NCBI GenBank assembly: GCA_963662175.1
Contig: OY759219.1
Span: 27,446,908 to 27,510,907, forward strand
Length of the DNA: 64,000 nt
Reading direction: 5' to 3'
Origin: Aradus depressus
Lineage: Eukaryota; Arthropoda; Insecta; Hemiptera; Aradidae
Of the stretch, positions 37,001-47,300 are shown one piece after another. The notes beneath the pieces are model-generated. The model had not been told where the DNA came from. It ran no database searches and saw only the letters and a program-made list of their open reading frames with translations. The translations under genes were made by a program, and so were the position numbers. Positions within the stretch are counted from its first letter, which is position 1. Each line of letters opens with the position of its first letter.

Positions 37001-39535
37001 GTCTGTGGAGGGATCTGTGGAAAGATGTGCAGTGGAGTAAGTGTGATTGTCTGAGGACATAGAAGAAAAAGTGTGTGTGTATCCCGTAATAATGAAGATC
37101 AACTGGTAAAGACATCCAGAGGCGAATAATTAGGAAATGAGGAATGGCTGTTTCATGATGGAATGACTAACAAAAATCAGGAGAGGACATCAGAGGTCTA
37201 CCAACAATCCCATCTCATCAGTGGTACAAAACGAAATCATCGATCATCAACTCAATACAGCATGCAAGCCCCGCAGGTTTAGTTGAATGTGTGTTTAAAA
37301 AAAAAAAAATCTCTATGTCTGTAATTTTTATGTGATACTAACCCATGAAAAAATATGTCATGATAAAATTTAAAATAAAAGAAAATTGTAACAAATTATT
37401 TTAAAGTAATTATTTTATTTATAAATTATACATAACCTGGTCCTCTAATAATCGTTATTGTATATAACTATTATTAATATAATTTAAATTAAAATATCAA
37501 GTAGCACTAATAACAAGCGTTACAAATGTCGCTTCGAACAGGGACTTGAAAAATTAAGGACTTGAAACATTAAGGATTTGAAATATTAAATTTGTATATG
37601 GCGCCCGAAAAGAAAATTATAAAAGGACCTTATGTATCATTTTGTAAAAATATTTGTAAAAATTAATTTTAAAACTGTATAAAAAGTTAGCGTCCAAAAT
37701 GGCCGACTATAATAGAAGTTCTCAGAGAACGAATCTGAACAATAATGGCTGACAAAATAGAATTACTTATGATAATTGCCTTCAGCCGGAGAGTGAGACA
37801 AATGTAAATTTAAACACCATGATGGAAATGTTAATAAAAAATAATGAAATGCAATCAAAACATTTTAATGAAATAAATTCAAAATTTGAACAACAATCAA
37901 AACATTTTAATGAAATGAATTCAAAATTTGAGCAACAGTCAAAACATTTTAATGAAATGCAATCAAAAAATTTTAATGAAATGAAGTCAGAAATAAAGTT
38001 AGAATTAAATTCAAAAATTGAGGAATTAAAGGAAGACGTAAGCATAGAATTTGAAAATTTAAATAAAGATTTAAACAAACGTTTCGATCAATTTAATAAA
38101 ATTGTTGATCTGAAAGTTAGTGATCAAAGTTTAGAAATAAAGCATACATGTGAACAATTAAATAATAAGATAGAAAGTACGGTAGAAGCTGTCGAGAGTA
38201 AATTAAATCGAAATATGAGTGTAGAGGGACAGGAAAATGGAGAAATAAAGGAAAATATAAACATCAATAAGGTGCTAGAGAAATTTAAATATATTACAAT
38301 TCAAATAACAAATGGTAGTGTGGTGAAAAGACCGAATCATAATAAAAATAAAGAAACAAGGAAATTATACAATAAAAAAATCACAAACTTAAGAAAACAT
38401 GAGATAAATAAAATTAAAAGTCCTAGAAAAATCGGATATCGAAAAACAAATTTTCATAGATGTGTAAATGAACATAACTATAACAAGTGTAAAAAACTTG
38501 AGTTCAAAAATAATCATAATAAAAATAATTTGGAAAATTCGAAAACAAAATATCTACGTCAAAGAAATAAACGAATAAAGAAAAAGATAAGTTTAAACAT
38601 TAGTAACAAATTTAGAAAAATAGATAATCGAAAACTAAATTATAAATATAAAAGAAAGAAATAATAGGTATGTAACCGATGAAATTTTGGATATTGAAAA
38701 TTGCTTGTCCTAGGATTATGATCTGGAACTATAAAATGTAACATAAAAATTAATAAAAAAAAAAAAAATTAAACACAGAAAGTATCAGTTAATATGTTGA
38801 ATTTTGTCGAAATGAATAATTGCAAAATAAAATGATATAATTAATTAATGAAAAATGTACCTGTGTTAGTTTGCGTATAAAATTTGAGTTAATAAAAATC
38901 AATGAATAAAATTAATGTAAACAAAGAAGTTGTCACTCGAGATATAAATAGGGTCTAATTAATAAATAATTGAAAATAAAGAATAAATTAAACTAAAGTT
39001 AGAAATAAAAATATGGAGCGTAAGAGAAATGATATGGCAACTAAGTATTTGCAAGTTGAACTGATAAATGGATAAAGGATGGAACAGCTGTTAGAGTCTT
39101 TTATGATAAACAACTTATATTTGTAAACACGTCAAAGAATGTTAATATTGATTGTGTATTTATTTTATGATATGTCTTGTTATTTTTTTTTATGATGTAT
39201 GCTATTTTTTTATTAGAGTGGGTGTATTATGAAATAGGTAATAATGACCAATTGGGTCTGAGACTGATTAAAAATATGAGAGTGGGTGATGCTCTGTCAT
39301 AGAATAAAAAAAAAATTTATATAATTAAATTAGATGTAAATAATGTTTAGTTTACTCTGCAATCTGAACAGAAAATTTATTATTTTTAAATGTTTTTAAA
39401 TAAAAACATATTTATTTATTGTAATATTATATTTATGGTGGTTATTTTTATGGGAAATTTTATAATAAGGGTTAGTCTCGAATTGAACTATTTATTGGTA
39501 TTTATGCATGCATTTTTTATGGTATTGGTGATAAA

Positions 39536-39583
<48 letters not shown>

Positions 39584-42500
39584 AGTTTAAAGGGTTTGTT
39601 AGTGTTATTAACCGTAATTGTCAACAACGTGGGCCATGTTGATTTAAGGAGTTTAGCGTCCTTACGGAAACGAGTTATATTAACCCACAAATGGTTTTTG
39701 AGAGCGATAATCGCTCGTAGGTTCAGAATAATAGATTGATAAAAGGAATTATCCTAAAAGGGATAATAAAAAAATAAAAACATATAATATTGAAATATAA
39801 CCTTGAAAGTAATTCCGTCTAATAATAATAATAATAATAAATAAAAAAAAATTTTGTAATTGAAAGGAGAGAGGGAATTGTACTTTTAAATAGAAGGAAG
39901 GATTAAAGAATGATTATTAAAAATTTTTAGGCTTAGCCTATAGGTGGGAAGGAATTGGATTATGAGTATTTTATGGTAGTAGGCGAAGATCCAAGGAGAT
40001 CAGGATGGTTAAGAGATACCAGGGAGATTATTTAAGAATTTTAGATTATATTAAGGAGTGTGGGTAAATTGTATGGCAAATTAATGATTAGTGTTGGAAT
40101 TTTGAATGTAGAATTTGCGTATGGAGAATAGAGTAGTGGTAAATAGAAGAAATGAGAAAATAAAGTAAAATAAGAAAATAAATCTAATATAACATTATGA
40201 TAAGACGTAAATAAATTAATTGAATTGGATTTGTTACCTAATTGTTGTATAATATTATTAAAGAGAGTTACCTTGAAGAATGTATTCCATAATAGACAAA
40301 AAAATTTGTGTGTAATTAATTAAGTATAGAAACTGGGTCACCATGTAATTTTTTAGTCGCCAAGTGGTACATATAACCAAAAGATTATAAAATAGTTTGG
40401 TACTAAACACGTATGTAGGCAAATGAATGATATATTTTGATATTTTAGCAGAGGGCAATGTAACGTTCTATATTGTCCATTACATGTAATATTTAAGAAA
40501 TGGAAAATAAAATAAGTAAATACAATCTGTTTAGTGGACCTAAGGAAGGTTACTGGGGGTTATCTAATCGATTTGTACCAGGGTCGATATAGTTTCAAAA
40601 TATATCAAATCATTTATTTCAATTATGTCATAAAATGAAATGTTAGGCTAATAATTAGTTAACTATTAATGTAAGCAACTAGGATTGTATACGGGAATAT
40701 GAAAGTGATATAAAAAAACCCAGATGTTTAATGCTAAAGGCTGTAAAAATTGTGGGCCAATGACGGAGCTGAATCCAAAACGAGAGAGAAGTGGTCTGTC
40801 CCCTCGTGGAAGGAGTCGTTGTTCAGAGTGAGATGTGAGAGGGTGTCTGTGGAGGGATCTGTGGAAAGATGTGCAGTGGAGTAAGTGTGATTGTCTGAGG
40901 ACATAGAAGAAAAAGTGTGTGTGTATCCCGTAATAATGAAGATCAACTGGTAAAGACATCCAGAGGCGAATAATTAGGAAATGAGGAATGGCTGTTTCAT
41001 GATGGAATGACTAACAAAAATCAGGAGAGGACATCAGAGGTCTACCAACAATCCCATCTCATCAGTGGTACAAAACGAAATCATCGATCATCAACTCAAT
41101 ACAGCATGCAAGCCCCGCAGGTTTAGTTGAATGTGTGTTTAAAAAAAAAAAAATCTCTATGTCTGTAATTTTTATGTGATACTAACCCATGAAAAAATAT
41201 GTCATGATAAAATTTAAAATAAAAGAAAATTGTAACAAATTATTTTAAAGTAATTATTTTATTTATAAATTATACATAACCTGGTCCTCTAATAATCGTT
41301 ATTGTATATAACTATTATTAATATAATTTAAATTAAAATATCAAGTAGCACTAATAACAAGCGTTACAATATATATATATATATCAAAAATTATTATTAT
41401 ATATTATAAAGTAAGACTGGTGTATATGTATAAATATGATATTTACGGTTAGGTACGCAGTGTTTGGGTTAAAACCATAAAGTTTCGTATTCCCTTTTAT
41501 GAATTCACTTTCAGAGCGACCTGTATTTGCAATGCTTGAGCCGTGAAGAGTATGTCGTGAGAAATACGTTTCCCTTTCATAAATATTGTGACAACTTCGG
41601 ACTAAATCCAGTCTTTGATGTTCAACCTGTTTCATAAAACTGCATATAACATAAACAAAGAATTGAAGAATGGTAGAATATAGCTAAAAAAATCATATTT
41701 TTCTATAGAACTGTTTTTTTGCGTAAATCAAGTAAACGTCGAAAAAATGGTCGGTTAATCAACGGCGATTTATATTTCCAGAACCAATAAATCAACCCTC
41801 CTAAAAATATTTGCGCTAATATTCAATAGTTGACTTAGGCTGCTAAATTCTCATACCAAATTTTGTCTCGATAAATTCATTACATCGGCAGTTATTAGGC
41901 CCCAAGAAAGGTGCAATCATGGACATTGTACTTCCCCAGAAGGAATTAATCAAACGACTTCTCATTTCCTCTCCAAAAGCAGTCGACCGTTTCCACTAAT
42001 ATTTAACAGTGGACTTACCTCGAGGCTCCTAAATCGTTACAACGGCAGTTATTAGGAATTTTGGTTTGAGCCCCGATATCACTGATATTTTACAGGTTAT
42101 GCCCTCACTGGTTTCGAATTAAAATATGAATTATTATGTAGACACATTCATTGCATCGACAGTTATTAAGTTTTTGTGCTGAGCCCTTTCTCTGCACCAC
42201 TTCCTCCCTTCAGCCGATATCACTGAAATTTTACAGGCTATGCCCTCATTGGGTTTTGAATTAAAATATGAATTATTATGTCGACACATTCATTACATCG
42301 GCAGTAATTAAGTTTTTGTGCTGAGCCCTTTCTCTGCACCACTTCCTCCCTTCAGCCGATATCACTTACATTTTACAGGTTATGCCCTCATTGGGTATTG
42401 AATTAAAATATGAATTTTCATTTCGACACATTCAATACATCGGCAGTTATTAAGTTTTATGACTTGAGCCACTCTATACCCCCCTTCCTCTCAGCCGATT

Positions 42501-44014
42501 CCGATAATAATTAATAAGTGTCGTCCTTATGGGGTTTTGAAAATCGATAGGTGTCATAATGGAGTTCTGGTCACATATTAAATTTCGTGTCGATACATTC
42601 ATTCTATCGGGAGTTACCGTGTTCAAGGGCACAGAGAAATTATATCATATATATAAAGCTGAAAATGTCTGTGCGTTGTACCGCTATAACTCACGAACGG
42701 CTTGATGGATTTGATTAATTTTTTTAAAAATTTGTTCGTCATCGTCTGTGGAAGGTTATAGGCGTATTAGTACCTCAATATCTGGTCCATCCCAACATCC
42801 ACCCACGCAATCTTTGTAACTCAGAAACCACTGCAATGATTAATGAGGAATCTTTTTGAATAGATACGTTTTATCTACTGGAAGGTTAAGGTCTATTTTT
42901 TAATCAACCCCTGGTCCATCCCAGCATCCACTCACGCAATCTTTGTAACTCGAAAACCATTGCAACGATTAATGAGAAATCTTTTTGAATAAATTAGTTT
43001 TAGCTCCAAAGCTAGCGTTACTACAGTTGAAGGACTATAAGCCTTATTCCGTATGAATAATTGAAAATTATAACATCATGAATGTACTGTCGAGGAACTG
43101 AATAGCCTTATAGGAGATATTGGGAGAAAAGTCAAAGTTCCCCGGGCAACGCCGGGCATTACTGCTAGTTTTTCATATTTGGAATCTGGAGGTAGGAAAA
43201 CGTAAAATTCCGTTGTAATCATCGAAATGCAGACCGATTACATAACTTCCCCTATACTTCGAATTGCTGGGGAAATAATAATCTTAAAGCGACATTTTAG
43301 AATGCTTATAGGCGAACTTTGCATTTCATATAATATGTGCCTTTGAGTTTTCAGTTTTCTTTACCATTTTTATTTTAAAACATTTTTCGATTAAGTCATA
43401 AATATATGCGGTATTTTGTAAAATTTACTCAGGCCCCGAAGTAAAATGGTCTTATTTTTAGTCCGATTTCGGCCAAAATCTAAACACATCTTTGATAGCG
43501 CATGGTGTAAATGTCAATTTCATAGCTTCAATAGTTTTCATGTTAGAGTGCTCACAGAGTTCAAATGACAAACAGACATCATCGCAGAAATGGTCAAAAC
43601 GTGTTCAGGGGATCTTGAAACTCGAAAATCTTAAGTTTAAGTATTAATTTGCATGTATCCAGAGAGAATAAAAGTCGTATCTCGTTCCTCATGAGCTATT
43701 AGCCAGTGTTTCATTAGACTCCACACTGTACAGGTTGGGTTAGCAAACTTTATTTTATTTTGTTCCTCTGTACTGATGCTTTAGATATTTTTGATATTAA
43801 AATTTTATATGAATTCACAGATGTGCCACTGATGATGGCGCAATTGCGTTGAGAACCATTTTCGGTCGGTAAATAAAATAATGGAAAGAAAACGTAATTT
43901 ATTTCTATGGGAAAATATATTTTTGCTGCGGATCATTACTGATCTCTGGAATATAAGCCAATATCAAATGCTCCCGTTTGAAATTTTTAATATAGAATAC
44001 GTTATAATATAATA

Positions 44015-44062
<48 letters not shown>

Positions 44063-44081
44063 CATAATATATATTATAACA

Positions 44082-44134
<53 letters not shown>

Positions 44135-44308
44135 CATGAGTTTTGATTACCCGCAAATTATAGACTATATTGGTTTATGTATGTTTAGATTCACCACCTG
44201 ATGATGTCGGCTTAACTGACGAAACTAGTTGTGGTTAAAATAAATTCTGTTGAACTGATACATCTTATTAATTATTTAACAAGCCCACTACATCTGCCTA
44301 CCACCAAG

Positions 44309-44345
<37 letters not shown>

Positions 44346-47300
44346 ATTTATATATATATATATTATTATATATATGATTATATTATAAATATCACGAATC
44401 ATGCTCTGCCCTAAAATTTGCTTTAACTTTTGTACTTTTTCGACAAGGATTTTTTCATTAGGTCCAGTTTGTATGGTTACCCCAAAAACAGGAGCATATA
44501 TTATATAATATTTCTTGGTGGTTGGCAGATGTAGTGGGCTTGTTAAATAATTAATAAGATGTATCAGTTCAACAGAATTTATTTTAACCACAACTAGTTT
44601 CGTCAGTCAAGCCGACATCATCAGGTGGTGAATCTAAACATACATAAGCCAATATAGTCTATAATTTGCGGGTAATCAAAACTCATGTCAATCATTAACA
44701 ATATCACAATTAAAAAAAAAAACACAACAATGCAAATAGTTTAAATATTTTTAATTAAAAAGCAAACTACCTTATTGGAGAAGAGGACTGGACACCATCA
44801 GGTGGACCACTGGCTGTCTGGCAGACAATTTGATTACTCGCAAATTATAGACTATATTGGTTTATGTATGTTTAAATTCACCACCTGATGATGTTGGCTT
44901 GACTGACGAAACTAGTTATGGTTAAAATAAATTATGTATTATATATATAATATATAGGAATAATATTCTTCAATGACTGACCGTGTATCCCAATCCAAGC
45001 TGGGTCCCCTTACCGCCAGCGCAATTAGAAGGGTAAATTTTCGCATCTGCCACGATTTTCTGATCACATTTCAGCTCCCCTAGATCAAACTGTTTCCCGT
45101 TGATAGTCCATTCGTTGTTGACATGACAAGTAGCGGTGTTTATTTGTAGATTTGTAGCCTTTAGTTTGTTATTTGGTCCCGGGCACGCAACAATAATATT
45201 CTGTGACATTAATAAAACAAATTAGTTAAAAATAATTAAAAAACAAAATATTTAAACTGTTTAATTTCACAAAAAATATGAAAATCGATTTTGGGAAAAA
45301 CGCAATTTAAAGTCTATCAATGAATAGAAAGAAGGAAAGCGATTTAAAAAATAAAACGAAAACTGTAAAATAACCCAAAAGTATGTATTTATATAATAGC
45401 CTTTTTTTGAATGAAATATTGGATGAAATAAAAAATAATGTCAAAAAAAAAAGCCAACTATCCTTCTTCTTCCCCCTGGATTTTCAGCATCAATAAGCGG
45501 GTGATCGATGTAGTTATTGAGATGAAAGAGATGCCCTGTATTTGGCAGTTTTTATAGGGGTTTTGTAAGAATATGTATGAATTCTGGTGTTGCACTGTCA
45601 CTGATGAGTTTTAAGGCTGTTTCTTCTTCGATCTCTTATTCGGTGGTGGTTTTGCCAAAGAAGAGAGATAAGTCCCCAAGTAAGATGTTTTGTGGTAAAC
45701 CAAGCTTTTGTTCTGCCCATGAATTTTAAGCATTCTGATTGGACTAGTGGGAAACGGACATTTTCCAGGATAAATGGAGGTTAAGTATTCAGTCCAGTTT
45801 TGGAAACTGAAGTCCTTCCCGCAATCAGGTTTTACATGTTCGTTCCTCAAAACCTCTCTCCAGTCGTCGGGAGTCTCAGTATATGAAGTTTGCTTCACAA
45901 TGCTCATATTACGGTCGCACTCTAAATAAGAATGGCCATGAATCAGGTTTTCTATCAAACTGATAGAAACCCCACTAAAATAAACAAACACTAAGTCACT
46001 TGCTGTGCATACAATGTGAATCACAGTGAAAAAAAGAACGGATATAATAGCGTATGCAACTTCGTCAGTAGTTGGCGTGAGGCTCTTTAAACTACAATGA
46101 CGGGGTTTTTCCCTAAACGCGCATGCGATGATGGGGTTCTTCCCCGGCACAGCTAATATTCAACCTTACTTTAGAGTGCAATGATGGGTTTTATCACTGA
46201 TAAGGACGGCATATTCAGAATGTACACCCTAAAATCCAACAGATGGCGCTCTTAGCTCATTTTCGACCAAAAATGAGATGACGGGGTTTTTCCCCTATAC
46301 CCTTCATGTAGGTAAAGCGTAACTGCTTCGGCTTACACCATCGTCAGCGCAAAGTTAAAAAGTGTCATTTAGGTTTTCATCTATGTAACAACATGTTGTT
46401 ATATTTATACAGTCCTAAGGTTTCCTGAGATTACCTAAGGCTGTGGCTCTCTGCCCTTTAGGGAAGTCCATGGTTATGGGTAGAAAGTGGGAGAAGTTCT
46501 GCCCTTAACGGAACATTCTGATTGTCACAAATATTTGACTTTGAACATAAACATCAAAATAAATAGAAATTTGAAATAATGAACACATGAAGTATTGTCG
46601 AAACACAAACATCGATATTGTACATAATGGGAGACTCTAGCAGAGATATCAAGAATCCCAACTGAACCAAAAGGAGAGAAAATGAAGGGAAAACATTTAA
46701 AAAATTGATTTCGCGCTGTGCACAAATATTCGTCAATTTGAGCTATGAATCAGGGATGAGTGTGTAAAATTGGCAACGCTGCATTCCTACCACCTCCCCA
46801 GCTGCCAGGATCCAATGGCTTTACATTACATAGGCGTGTACTATTTGCCCCTTAGTTACCTCGCCCTTTGAGAACTCTACAATCGGCTTCCTGTTGTCAT
46901 CAAGGATCGGGAAGATCCAATCCATTTTGCCTTTGGCCCCTTTTTCGAGGTAGAGTGGTGAATTTAATTTGGGCAAGCCATCAATTAGGTTCATAGTACA
47001 TCCTGTCAACAAACATCAGGCTAAATCATCGAGTCAATAGATTTATTACTAAATACATAAGTGGCCAGGAACAGAGAAAGATGGAACAAATGTGTAACAT
47101 TATTATTTAAGAAATAACTTTAATTTTTATTTTTTACTTTTGTTTTTATTTTTTACTTTTGTTTTTATTTTATCTTGTTCTATTTTTATTTTTATTTTAT
47201 CTTTATTCATGAAGAAATAGTTTTACTTAAAAAAAAATTTAATTTAGGAACAATCGTTAAAATTCAATATCAACTAGTTGTCAATTTCCCTTTTTTTTTC

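Larger units (their letters stand above)
36615..41368 (+). mobile_element. Non-autonomous LTR retrotransposon with apparently identical LTRs
   Basis: Two 910-bp direct repeats (36615-37524 and 40459-41368), each starting TGTAACG and ending GTTACA, bound a 2.9-kb interior. The offset between them is constant (3844 bp) and I saw no differences by eye. AT dinucleotides flank both ends, so a 4-6 bp target duplication is possible but not measurable. A primer-site-like stretch sharing CGAACAGGGAC with the tRNA-Lys-type site begins 2 nt inside the left LTR, and a purine-rich AGCAGAGGGCAA abuts the right LTR. No protease, RT or integrase is visible, only a coiled-coil gag-like frame, so it must be moved by another element. 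It sits in intron 4 of the nuclease gene, opposite to the gene's strand. Confidence 0.88.
44134..44688. repeat. Inverted repeat carrying two opposed hammerheads
   Basis: Arms of about 178 bp (44134-44311 and 44510-44688) differ at only a few bases, around a 200-bp AT-rich spacer. The spacer minus strand keeps a frame with VFGVTIQTGPNEKILVEKV that I do not recognise. Probably inverted terminal repeats of a Penelope-like or related element, inside nuclease intron 3. Confidence 0.7.

Noticed and set aside
36822..37115. Paired 97- and 70-codon frames (again at 40666-40959)
   Set aside because: They lie wholly inside the two LTRs, on the strand opposite to the element, and duplicate only because the LTRs do.
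44298..44591. Candidate nuclease exon between exons 3 and 4
   Set aside because: Exon 3 and exon 4 join in phase 0 with matching family sequence, and this frame lies across the arm of a hammerhead inverted repeat.
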